This document shows, piece after piece, positions 35,911-46,741 of a stretch of DNA of 64,000 nucleotides. The notes under the pieces are model-generated. The model was not told the DNA's origin. It was given only the letters and a program-made list of their open reading frames with translations, and ran no database searches. Source of the DNA: Ampelocalamus luodianensis (lineage: Eukaryota; Streptophyta; Magnoliopsida; Poales; Poaceae); contig JAYEVH010000093.1 in NCBI GenBank assembly GCA_036346255.1, positions 1 through 64,000 of the forward strand. The letters run 5' to 3'. The stretch's first letter is position 1, and each line of letters opens with the position of its first letter. Position numbers and translations under genes: made by a program.

Positions 35911-38380
35911 TGTAATACTCCAAATGTATTGAAAGAGAAGAAATAAATTACAGAGAAAGATCCATTAAAAAATGTTTTAACAGGAGATTAGAGGGTGATT
36001 TACGCATAATTTGGACAACTTTGGGTGTGGGCTTAGGTCCACGACATTTAGGCCCAAGGGGAGGGTAGTGGGCCACATAAGAAGAGAGGGGAAACCCTAG
36101 GGTTGCTACAGTAGCCATGCTACAGTACCGCCGCCGTGCTCTGATGCCATGGCGTGCTCTGATGCCCTCCACCCCTTGCTTTGTGCCAACCAAGGCGAAG
36201 AAGGAGAAAGCTCCTCGGTCTTTGCCGCCAAGGAAAAGAAAGGAAGAAGAAGGAAGGGAAGAAGGGAGGAAGGAAAGGAGAGATCGTGGCCAATGATTGG
36301 TGTTCATCGCGTTCAGCGGCGGTTCTTCAAGGGTAAGATGCGACACCCTTCCGATTAGTAGATTATTTGATCTTTAGCAATGTCGGTATTTAGGTCTGAC
36401 TTGAGCAGATCGGGTTGGGCGATGTTTTTGAGTTATTTAACGGCATAATTTGATCTGTCCATCTCTTAGAGAATTGTAGACGACGTCGATACCTTTCTGT
36501 AGAGTACAAGATCGCATTGTTTGGACGAGCGGATCAAAAGTTATGATTTTCGTAGCGCTGCTGTTCCGCAAATATGATGTGGTTCTGTCAGATTTTAGTA
36601 ATTGGACTTAAACTGTTAGCTAGAAGAGTTTCTGGGAGGTCTCACTATAACGAAAAATGTAGATAATTGTCATAGCTTTCAGGGAAGCTAAATAACGCGA
36701 AATTTGGATTAGTATTCTGAAAGTTATGATGGTTTGAAGTTGCTGTCCAGAAACTCTGACGTGAAATAGTTGCTCTGTTAATCTGTTTGGTAGGGGTATT
36801 AGATGACCGAATCTGGAAGGCTCACCAAATAGGTTTAGGTGGGGAATTTGATAAGCTTTTCAGAAAGACTAAGAACACCTTATTTGGACTCCCGTACAAA
36901 AAGATATGAATTTTAGAACGTGACTGTCCACAAAGGGGACAGAATAGCATTTAGAAAATTGGAGTTGTGATCGCGTTAAAAGAATTATTGCTAGTTCGGG
37001 TTTGCTTTTATTAGTTTGCTTGGTCCATTACTGTTATCTTAGTATGCTTTTAATTGAATTTAGGTAGGGGAACTGGTCCCGGGGCAGCACCATCTTCTCA
37101 TCCTCCGTTCTCATGCGGTTAAGGCAAGTGCATTGCTTGTTACTTGGTTGTGATTGATTGGCCATGTTTGTGTGTTTTCAATACATAACAGCGTAGCAAG
37201 TACTCTGGTTGATAGAATAGTTATGAATGGTTGATAGAGAGTGCTAATATTTTGATACGTATTAGCTATGCATGGTTGATAGTGTGATTAAGGATGGTGA
37301 ATGCTGGGGATATGATTAATTATTATTCATGAGTGATTGTTCATGTTTGCTAGTATTATGAATATGTGTGCTATTCATGGATGCTAGAATGCTATGAATG
37401 TCAACGATGATGAATGCTAGAAGTATGAATAAGTTTATTCATGTATGATGTTGTGAATACAAATTTATGATGGTTTAAAGTTTTGTTCATGTGCATCATG
37501 CTATCATATTGGAGGCTTGGTCACGTGGTGACTATGCATATCTGAGTCCCGTCATGTGGATGACGGGCTTGAGGTCCCACATTCGTGGAATGTGGGCATT
37601 GAAAGAGGTCCCCATCATGAAAGCGATGGGCTTATGGTCCCCACATTTGTGGAGTGTGGGCTTGAGTCCCCTTTACTTGCGGAGTATTGGGCATTGGTCC
37701 TGCGCTTGCGAGCATGCATGGGTATCGTGACGGTTGCATACTTTGCATTACGGTAAAATGCAAAAGATAAAGAGACAAAGAGAAAGTGCACTTGAGCATC
37801 TTGCATAGCATGAGCATATGACATGTTTATAATAGAGATTGTAGATGGATGATGATGATTCTGATTGATTATGTTATTATTGCCATTTATTGTACTTGCT
37901 GAGTTTTTGGACTCACTCTTGCTTTGTTGTTGTGTTTTAGGTACCCTATACAAGAACGGCATGCATGGGAGGGAGTAAGACTTAGAGTGGTTGCACAATG
38001 GCACAAACTACTCATATTTGAATTGATAGAATGATAATTTAGTAGATGAGAAACTTGCTTTAAGAATTACATATGATACTCCCTCTGCTTGGAATAATTT
38101 GTAATAGAGTTGATTAGAGAATCATGGATGTCCTTTTGTTTATGCTTATAGTTGTTTAGCATGCTATGGATGATATAGTGATGATTAGCATAGTTTTGGT
38201 GGTCTCTTGATTATGCTGGATGTTGGATTATTTAACTATGTTACAATTAAAGGTCGGGACCTCCAGTTAGTAACTAAACAAAGGAGGTTCTGTCGGATTT
38301 TGGAGAATTGTATCAATGTTAAAATAGCTTTAGTGTTAGTTTAGTAGCATTCCAAGCCGTTGTCAGGTTGGGGTGTTACA
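35911..38380 (+). repeat. 3' LTR of the coding-poor Tekay relative
   Basis: Starts tgtaatactcc after the polypurine tract and ends gggtgttaca. It holds hairpin cassette copy 4. Confidence 0.92.
37545..37766 (+). other. Multi-hairpin cassette, copy 4
   Basis: Same order as copy 3: cccgtcatgtggatgacggg, cccacattcgtggaatgtggg, cccatcatgaaagcgatggg, cccacatttgtggagtgtggg and onward to tttgcatt/aatgcaaa. The sixth and seventh stems are damaged by short indels. Confidence 0.8.
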
Positions 38381-38823
38381 ATGTTCTCTAACATGTGTCC
38401 ACATTATTGATTCGATATCTCTATATCCATGACCGGTGAAACATGGTCATCAATCAATACATGTACTAGTCGTAGAGTCACTGGTGTTCCGACCAGTGAC
38501 ATTCGACCAGGGATACTTTTAAGAACGATATCATATAAGATAAAGAGTTTCACTAACAAGTCACATACTCATTGATCTATATAACTGATGATTCATTCAA
38601 GGAACAAGATAACATATTATCAAATGTTATGAACATACTGAAATACAATCATCTCTATGATTGCCTCTAGGGCATATTTCCAACACATGGCTCGCTACAT
38701 GTGTAATAGCACTCTTAGGGGTTGCCAAACGCTACTCGTAACTGGGTAGTTATAAAGGTAGCTTTCGGGTTTGCTATAAAACATACGGAGGGATGTGACT
38801 GGTGAGATATGGGATTTGCCTCT

Positions 38824-39498
38824 TGACGAGGATTAAAATCTTTATATATTATTTTTAATATATAAAAGACCATACGTCTTACGTGGTTGAAACCCCTAAG
38901 GTGCACGACCTCACTGGTCATAGAGATTCCAGAGATTACATAATGGGTACCCTGGTCGGAAGAAGGCCTAAGCCAAACTCCCGACCAGGAGAACTGCTCG
39001 TAAAAGGTACGAACTGATATTTGGAACAGATTCCAGGTATATTCTCTACCGTATGATGAATGGAGCACGTGTATATTCCATACCATACGACGTATCTTAT
39101 CTAGACACACCAGCATACAACCTCCATGCAGTTATATGTCTCATAGACATACAACCGCCGAACAGTTGATTCCGTATCAACCGCCAATTGACTCCGACCA
39201 GACGCAACGCTCCGCATCAGACGTCTTCTCCGGAAGTAACTGCCGCCTCTTCGAGGGCTATTTAAAGATGGAACCTGGACGGATCAAGGAGAGGAAGAAA
39301 AAGCGAGCCATCGGACTAAAGCACAAGCCGTGAGATTCGTGTGATAGGTGCGAGATTGTAAGTGAACAAGCAGTGTTCTTAGAGCATACCCTGTAAAACC
39401 CAGTTCATATTAATAAAGAGCAGTCCCATTATTTCCTTAGATTCCCCACGTCACTTTCTCTTTTTCTTTTCGTAAGATCGACGTCTTGATCGTCGACA
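38824..39498 (+). repeat. 5' LTR of the Tat-lineage element
   Basis: Starts tgacgaggatt and ends gatcgtcgaca. A TATA-like ctatttaaag lies at 39258-39267 and a polyadenylation-like aataaagag near 39412. A near-palindrome, tatattatttttaatata, lies near 38855. Confidence 0.9.
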
Positions 39499-39577
39499 GC
39501 TAGCGCCGTCCGTGGGGAACGCGACGTGGAATCTTGGAGAATTCTTTGCTCATTAAATCTTTGTCCATTCCCCGTTT

Positions 39578-41830
39578 GTGATAGCTGATGCGGTTATGGC
39601 GGGAAGTTGGGATGAAGAAAACTGGTTTGACCTGGCGGACTACGCCGACCTTGACATAGAAGCATGCATGTGCGCCATGGAGGAAAACGGAATTTCTTCA
39701 TCATCCTCCTCCGCCGGTTCGCCCATGGCAGAAATCGGCGAAGTCGACCAGATGGATGAAGACACACCACTCGATCGATGGCGGTTTGGAGAAATGCTTA
39801 GACCAGTTTGGAACACCCTAAAGCCTCGGCAAGCCGGGCCTTCGGCCAAGCAAAAAGGTGACGAAAATTCAACACCGCAACCCGAGGTTCAATATACCTT
39901 TGATGCGATCATGGTTGATAGGTACTCACCGGCGACTTCTAGCAATTCGAGAGCCAACAGACACGGTGGCGGTGTCAATGAAACCTCCATTGGTCGTAAA
40001 CCAAGTGGGGCGATAAAGCTCGGCGATTCGATTGGCAATTCGCTGGATCAGGCTGAGGCCCTTCCGAAAACCTCAGGAGGTGCTGATCACCAACTACTCT
40101 CTCTCGTGGAAGCTTCTCGCAGAAGCTCTGAAAGGCTCTCCATCGATTATGATGGAAGATCATCGGAGGATCACTGCTAGAAGCACGAGGTCAATGCGAT
40201 CGGAGATACAGATCACAATACCGTGTATGGCCCTCCATACGTTGCCTCGCGACCACGTCAAAATGGAGATGGTACGGGCGGTCAAGCACCAAATGCCGGA
40301 GGTGACGAGGCGGTGGGCGTTCACCGATTAATCGCCTGATCCTTCCCAAACCAATGTAAGGGACGAGGCAAGATCGATCAGGAGATCGGGGGATTCAAGC
40401 CATCAAACACCTTCTTACGCGAAATCCTCGAGACCTTGGTAACAATACAAAACTGCGGCGAGTCGGAGATATGTTAAATACTTCGACCACGCCTAGCGAA
40501 CTCGAGTTTTGCCCAACTCGCGAGTCAAGTATCGAGAGATTATCCAATAGGCGATGCGGCGCCGCGAAGCATATCGGGAACAAAGGCACGCAAAGTCGGA
40601 CCATGACTTCATCGCGGCATTCTTCGGCGGGGGCACGCATGGTCGTGTTGAAGATCGATTGACACTATGACCACCTCGGCGATTCGACCAACAAGTCATG
40701 AGGGGAGGAGACTATTCCAGGAATCCTCACCCTCGCTTCGTCGAGAGGAGCAATCGCTTGGACCTGGTGATCCTCGACATCACCTAAACCAGGCAAGTGG
40801 TCGGAGGCGTTCTACTAACGTCCACGACCGAATCGGGACATTGGAGCACCGACATTCCGTTCCTAGAAATCGGTCTCCAACCGACTACAATCCGGCACCT
40901 TTTCAAAGAAGGGGCCACGAAACTATCTGGTCGTCGAGCCTTCTCGTGAGGCTCGGTATGCGTTGGCCAAATAGGTTCCGACCGGCCAATTTGGATAAAT
41001 TCAATGGGACCCAAAATCCTTTGGAATTTCTCCAGATATATACCACCGCTATTAGAGCTGCTGGTGGTGATGAAAATGTAATGACAAACTATCTTCCTAC
41101 GGTATTAGAAGGATCAGCCCGATCGTGGTTGCTTAACCTTCCGGTCGGGTCCGTGTATACTTGGGAGCAACTCTGCGACCTTTTGATTGTAAATTTTCAG
41201 GGTACGTATGATCGCCCTGCAAAGGAAGACGATCTCCATATAATACGGCAAAAATCAAATGAGACTCGATACCGGAGGTTGCAGAATCTTCCGTTATCGA
41301 AGCCTTCAAAGCGGGATTGAGAAATCAAAGGTTTAAGGATGATTTAGCTATACATCCCCCACGAACAACCATCGAGCTCTTCGACATGGTCGACAAATGC
41401 GCTCACGGCCGGTGAAGCGGTCGAGTGGAGCAGCCGTTGATCGAAGGATAAAATTCCCCAACTTTGGCTTAGATGGGACTGGAAAATAAGCAAAGAAGAC
41501 TCTCAAGAAAAGAAGCATGGCGAGCCAACGACAAAGAGGTTCTTGCTGTTCCTGAAAAATTTGCCAAAGTAAGAAAAGATTATACTGGTCGTGGCAAGGC
41601 TAAGGCTCCGACCAATGATTACAAGAAAAATAAAAAATGGTGTCCTCTCCACCAGCAAGCAGGACTAGACATGCACAATTGTCGCGCTTGGCAAAAGAAG
41701 CTGGAGATTATTATGCAGGTAAAGGTCCACTCCCGTCGATTCAAGAGCTCGGGGAAACAAGCTCCAAGAAGGACAAAGATGGTGACAAAGAAATGGAGTA
41801 CCAAGAACCTCAACACACCGTCGATGTGAT
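39578..41830 (+). pseudogene. Tat-lineage gag (frameshifted)
   Basis: A 200-residue acidic N-terminal frame starts at 39578 (MAGSWDEENWFDLADY at the second Met). After frame changes, 40667-41320 holds the gag core, FRPANLDKFNGTQNPLEFLQ, NYLPTVLEGSARSWLLNLP and WEQLCDLLIVNFQGTYDRPA, matching the Ty3/gypsy gag domain. A CPLHQQAGLDMHNC motif near 41640-41683 stands where these elements have a CxxH...H-C zinc-binding motif. It would form the particle. At least three frameshifts split it. Confidence 0.8.
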
Positions 41831-41946
41831 CTTCGGTGGATCTTCTTCGTCGAGTCGCACGTCGGTGAAAGCCATGGGCGAGAAGTCAACCTTACAGAAC
41901 CTTCGATCGCGTTAAACCTTCAAGGTGGTGGAGGCGATAATCTCCT

Positions 41947-42480
41947 TCAAAGAAAGAAGGCGCCCCCATTCCTTCGACTTGACCGGTAGGTTTCAATTAT
42001 CGTTGAGCCTACTATTAATAACTGCAAGGTTAATCGAGTCTTGATAGATGGGGGTAGTTCTTTAAATATTTTATTTGCAAGTGCTTTGGAAGACATGCGA
42101 TTCCCAAATCCAAGGTAAAACACATGAAATATGCTTTCCATGGCATAGTTCACGGGTCTCTTGCTAAGCCAATAGGGCACTTGTCCTCTCGGTTACGTTC
42201 GGAAAGCCCAACAACTTCCGCAGAAAAATTTCATTTGATGTGGTAAACCGAGAGGCGCATACAATGCAATTCTTAGTCGTCCAGCTTTAGCAAAGTTCCT
42301 GATAGTCACGCACTACGTTTATCAGAGTTTGAAAATACCGGGACCAAAGGGTGTAATCACGATCCAAGGCGATCAGAAGATAGCCTACGCATGCGATCGG
42401 AAATGCTTAGAACTGGTCGATGAACTTCCGATCAGGGGAACTAACACCGTTAACATGTAGGTCAAACATTCAAAGCCGAA
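41947..42480 (+). pseudogene. Tat-lineage aspartic protease region
   Basis: RVLIDGGSSLNILFASAL near 42035-42085 holds the catalytic Asp in a D-G-G-S context (gat ggg ggt at 42047-42055), which is usual for this lineage rather than D-T/S-G. Frames before and after are broken. Downstream to 42480 lies the linker to the reverse transcriptase, with decayed coding sequence. Confidence 0.7.
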
Positions 42481-42729
42481 GATGACACCGAAACCTTCCG
42501 ACCAGATAAAAGAGGTACAACTCGACGAGAGTGCTTCTCCAGAGGGTGCCAAGATACTGGTCGGGGTAGGACTCGACCTTAAATAGGAAGAGTCGCTCGT
42601 CTCCTTCCTCCAAGCTAACCAGGACGTATTCGCCTGACAGGCGTCCGATTTGCCCAGAGTCCCCAGGAAATTGATCGAGCATAGGCTAGCTCTACATCCT
42701 AACAAAAACGTCAGCGAAGCTACGGCGTT

Positions 42730-43970
42730 TACTTTTGACCGGAAAAAGCAATCGATGAGATTGACAAACTTCTCAAAGTGGGTTCATTCGTGAGGTCGAC
42801 CACCCAGAGTGGCTCGCCAATCCTGTAATGGTTAGAAAGGCTAATGGGAAATGGCGAATGTGTATTGACTTTACAGATCTTAATAAAGCTTGTCCGAAGG
42901 ATGACTTTTCTCTTCCTCGCATCGATCAATTTGTAGACTCTACTTCCGGGTGTGGGTTGTTAAGTTTTTTAGATGCTTACTCAGGGTACCACCAGATCAA
43001 TATGAGTAAAGAAGATGAAGAGAAAACTTCCTTCATCACTCCATATGGTACTTACTGTTATGTAAAGATGTCATTTGGTCTCAAAAATGTTGGTGCAACA
43101 TTTCAAAGGTTGGTGCAAAAGACCTTTAGCCCACAGATAGGTTGGAATCTTGAAGCCTACGTCGATGATCTGGTCGTAAAGAGCATCAACGCCGCAATCA
43201 TATTCTAGATCTACAGGAGACTTTCAATAATTTAAGACGTCATAACCTTAAGTTGAATCCAGAGAAATGTATGTTCGGAGTTTCGTCGGGAAAGCTTCTT
43301 GGATTTTTAGTTTCGGCTAGAGGCATCGAAGCAAATCCAACAAAAATCGCCGCCATCGATCAGATGCGTGATCCGACCACAAAGAAGGAAATTCAGAAAC
43401 TAACTGGTTGTGTGGCAACGCTAAGTCGTTTCATAGCACAGTTAGGCGAAAAAGGATTACCTTTCTTTAAGCTTCTCCGGAAACATGGAAGTTTTGAATG
43501 GACTAAAGAGGCAAGCAGCGCCTTCGAAGAATTAAAACGGTACCTTACGAGTCCCCCAATCTTAGTCTCTCCGAGATTGGGAGAAACATTGCTAATTTAC
43601 ATGGCTGCAACGCCACAAACGGTTAGTGCTGTACTAGTCGTAGAACGAGACCATGTTCAATGACCAATATATTACGTAAGCGAAGTCTTGCATGGACCAA
43701 AAGAAAGGTATCCGCAGGTACAAAAGTTGCTTTATGGTCTCCTTATGGCTTCAAGGAAACTAAGGCATTATTTTCAGGCCCACAAAGTGGTCGTACCTAC
43801 GGGATATCCTCTTGGTCAAGTCCTAGGAAACAGGGAGTCATCAGGACGAATAGCAAAATGGGCGGTTGAGCTTGGGGCGTTCGATCTCCATTTTATCCCA
43901 CGAACAGCAATCAAGTCCCGTGCAATAGCGAATTCATTGCCAAATGGACAAACCACGAACCCACCCAGGG
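42730..43970 (+). pseudogene. Tat-lineage reverse transcriptase and RNase H
   Basis: The open frame at 42828-43208 reads VRKANGKWRMCIDFTDLNKA, LSFLDAYSGYHQI and EAYVDDLVVKS; the catalytic YVDD is at 43158-43169. After a frameshift, 43253-43663 reads LNPEKCMFGVSSGKLLGFLV, then KIAAIDQMRDPTTKKEIQKL, the connection region, and on into RNase H to about 43970 with further breaks. It would convert element RNA to DNA. Confidence 0.85.
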
Positions 43971-43984
43971 CGATCACGAGCACC

Positions 43985-44420
43985 ACGATGAGTGGACAAT
44001 GTACTTCGACGGTTCCTTGATGTTGCATGGCTCGAGGTGGGGTCGTCTTGATTTCCCCTCCGCGAACAAATAAAGTACACTATTCGATTAAACTTTCTAC
44101 TACTAACAATGTGGCGAATCGAAGGTTTCTTGGCGGGACTTGAGCAGCTCGTTAGCTCGGGATTCGCAAATTGCTAGTGAAAGGCGATTCTCAACTAGTA
44201 GCGAATCACGTAGGAAAGAGTATCAATGCTCTAGTACCAAGATGTCATCATATCGGCGGAAATGCGAAACTCGAAAAGCATTTCTTCGGTTTTCAGATCC
44301 AACACATTCCTAGAAAGGAAAACTTTCTGGCAAACCAGTTGGCCCGGATGGCTTTCACAAGGACATCCGTACCGCCCGGAGTTTTTCCTCGAGAAACTCG
44401 ATTCACCCTCGGTAGTCGAG
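43985..44420 (+). pseudogene. Second RNase H-like domain of the Tat-lineage element
   Basis: DEWTMYFDGSLMLHGS near 43988-44035 begins a second, archaeal-type RNase H fold; LVKGDSQLVANHVGKS follows near 44174-44220 and HIPRKENFLANQLARMA near 44303-44355. A duplicate RNase H is a known trait of Tat elements. Stops near 44070 break it. Confidence 0.7.
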
Positions 44421-44479
44421 CCTTTCGAGGACATAGATGTTCGTAAGGAGGTTGCACACCTCGATTCTACAAACATGGA

Positions 44480-45698
44480 TGCTCCACAGGTCCATGATGG
44501 TTGGAGCCATCACGATCACGGTAGAGATTGGATGACATCGATGTACAATTATCTTCAGCATGACCTAATTCCAGAAGATGATGTAGAGGCTGACCATATA
44601 GCACGAAAAGCCAAATCATACACTCTAATTGAACGTACCTTGTACAAACGAGGATCTCATGGAGTGTTGATGAGATGCATATCTCGCTCGGATGACATTA
44701 AATTGCTAGCGAAATTCATGGAGAAGTCTGTGGAGCTCATCATTCCTCTGTAACTTTGGTTAGTAAAGCCTTTAGGCAAGGATACTCTTGGCCAACCGCC
44801 CTCCATGATGCAAAAGAGCTCGTGACAAAGTGCGTACAATGTCAGTTTCATAGCCGACAAGTACATTAGCCGTCTCAAGCTTTGCAAACAATTCCTCATT
44901 CTTGGCCTTTTGCAACCTGGGGACTAGACATTCTGGGACCTTTCCCAAGAGAACCCGGGGGGCTTTGAGTTCCTTTTCGTCATGATTGACACGTTCACTA
45001 AATGGATCGAAGCCGAGACGGTTGTAAAAATTACAACTGAAGCCGCCAAGAGGTTTCTAACAAAAAGCGTGATTACACGGTTTGGTGTACCCAGTCGTAT
45101 AATCACCGATAACGGTGCCCAGTTCTCAAGCAACAATTTTCAGGAATTCTGTGAAGACCTAGGTATCAAGATACATTTCGCTTCTGTTGCTCATCCACAG
45201 AGCAATGGAGCAGTTGAGCGAGCTAATGGTATCATAATGTAAGGAATCAAACGACGAGTGTTTGACCAGTTACTTCAACGGTCAGGGGCTTGGGTTCAAC
45301 AACTTCCTTCTGTATTATGGGTTGTTCGTACCACAACTAGTCGTGCGACCGGTGAAACACCATTCTTTATGGTTTACGGAGCTGAAGCCATGCTTCCTCC
45401 AGAACTTAAAATTGGTTTTGCTCGAACTGATTGCTTTTCCGAAAGTAATCAATGTGAATGACGACTTGACGACATCAATTTCCTTGAAGAACGACGAAAT
45501 CAAGCTTTGCTACGATCAGCAATCTACCAGCAAGCCATGCGTCGGTACCACAGTCGTAAGTTGCAACCTCGCAGCCTAGCAGTAGGTGATTTGGTTCTTA
45601 GAAAAATTCAGAACCAAGCGGGTGGCAACAAACTTTCACCTAAGTGGGAAGGTCCATACACTGTGGTCGAAGTTACTGACCAGGATCGGTACGATTAG
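44480..45698 (+). pseudogene. Tat-lineage integrase (one premature stop, few frameshifts)
   Basis: The best preserved pol part. Catalytic residues are in place: Asp in FVMIDTFTKW (44988-44990), Asp in RIITDNGAQF (45108-45110) and Glu in GAVERANG (45216-45218), with 35 residues between the last two. A taa stop at 45240 interrupts the frame before GIKRRVFDQLL. The C-terminal part continues WVVRTTTSRATGETPFFMVY, then, after a frameshift, LAVGDLVLRKIQNQAGGNKL to 45698. It would insert element cDNA. Confidence 0.85.
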
Positions 45699-45699
45699 C

Positions 45700-46741
45700 T
45701 ATGACAGATGGGCAAGTTTTGTCTAACTCTTGGAATATTGATCACTTGCGTAAGTTCTATGTTTAATTTCATTTTCATTCATATTTCAATAAAGATGCAT
45801 TTCCTTTTTTTTAAAAAAAACAATAAGTATGGTTGTTTATACTTATTATTCGTCGTATCTGGTCATATGCCTTTTTGTTGCTGGTTGGTTGGAGAAGACA
45901 CTCATTCTCTCTAATATTCCTTTCAAAGGGATCTCAAATACTCATGGTTGCTGACTTAAATGTCACCGACCACACCGGTTTTAGTCGTGATCATTGCTTC
46001 AATGATACACACGCACAACCAAATATTCTTTTCTTAAAGAAACATACGAGTATAAGGAGTACCAACTCAGACAATTTACTTGGTTTTCGTTCTTTCTTGA
46101 ATTTGAAGACTGTTATTTTATTTCAACATTATGTTCTACTCAAGTTTGGCTACTTGTCGGGACACGGAAAGCCTCCTGGTCGAAGTCTCTCCTCTCTGCA
46201 TGTGGTCACCTTGCTGGAAGGAACTTCTAGTGACGGTCCTTTTCCTCGATTCTCATTGCGATGGATTTGAGCATGAGCACGTTTCGCGAGATATTTTACA
46301 AATCTTCAATTCTTTAGATTCGATACGACCATATCCGAATATTTTCTAAACAAAGTTACTTATCTATTCATTTCATTTTTTGCATACATTCTTAATGCAT
46401 ATCTTCTTATCAGCAAATCGGTCTTTGTTATATCTTCCGACTACAAGTGGTATTCGATAATGGACAAGATCTAGACTAGTTGAAATCATTAGTTGGTTCC
46501 GACCACATGATTTCCTAGTATTCACTGGATCATTGTCATACACATTATCAGCACTCCTACCATGGTCATTGTTATTACTCAATTTCTTGGTCTACTGCTT
46601 TCTTTTAGTAAGGTTCATCTACTAATATAAGCAGTCGGGGGCTAAGAGATATATGAGTATTTAACAACATTGATAAGACAAAGCAGGATCTTCATTGATA
46701 AAAGGTAAGTTTTATTTTACATAGTCTAATATTACATACAT
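45700..46741. other. Non-coding stretch between integrase and antisense gene
   Basis: Small ORFs have no known motif. An A/T tract, ttttttttaaaaaaaacaataag, near 45809 is the only low-complexity feature. The sense and antisense transcription units would converge here. Confidence 0.4.

Larger units (their letters stand above)
29366..38380 (+). mobile_element. Coding-poor Tekay-related LTR retrotransposon
   Basis: LTRs of 2,479 and 2,470 bp start tgtaatactcc and end gggtgttaca; the perfect TSD atgtt lies at 29361-29365 and 38381-38385. The primer-binding site ttggtatcagaaccagg follows LTR1 and the polypurine tract ttaagggggtagaa precedes LTR2. The 4.07-kb interior has no ORF with a known domain. 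LTR ends, the gcaagtgcattg block and the hairpin cassette are shared with the element at 15035, so it probably used Tekay-type proteins in trans. It is inserted in the 5' LTR of the minus-strand copia. Confidence 0.9.
11972..38685 (-). mobile_element. Ty1/copia LTR retrotransposon, minus strand, carrying two nested gypsy elements
   Basis: The perfect TSD catgg lies at 11967-11971 and 38686-38690. Removing the two nested elements (15035-24269 and 29366-38380) leaves about 8.45 kb, a normal copia size. On the minus strand the order is 5' LTR, primer-binding site, gag, integrase, reverse transcriptase, RNase H, 3' LTR, the copia order. The LTR start tgttggaaatatgccctaga is a copia LTR opening seen in grasses (Angela/Tork-like by memory). 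The primer-binding site at 28086-28097, read on the minus strand as gtatcgagcca, matches the initiator-Met complement except for a missing dinucleotide. The copy is inactive: pol is interrupted by the inserted chromovirus and by stops. Confidence 0.9.
28098..38685 (-). repeat. 5' LTR of the minus-strand copia element, split by a nested element
   Basis: Pieces 28098-29365 and 38386-38685 join at the duplicated atgtt to give about 1.57 kb, matching 11972-13595. A TATA-like element (minus) lies near 28500-28513. Confidence 0.9.
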
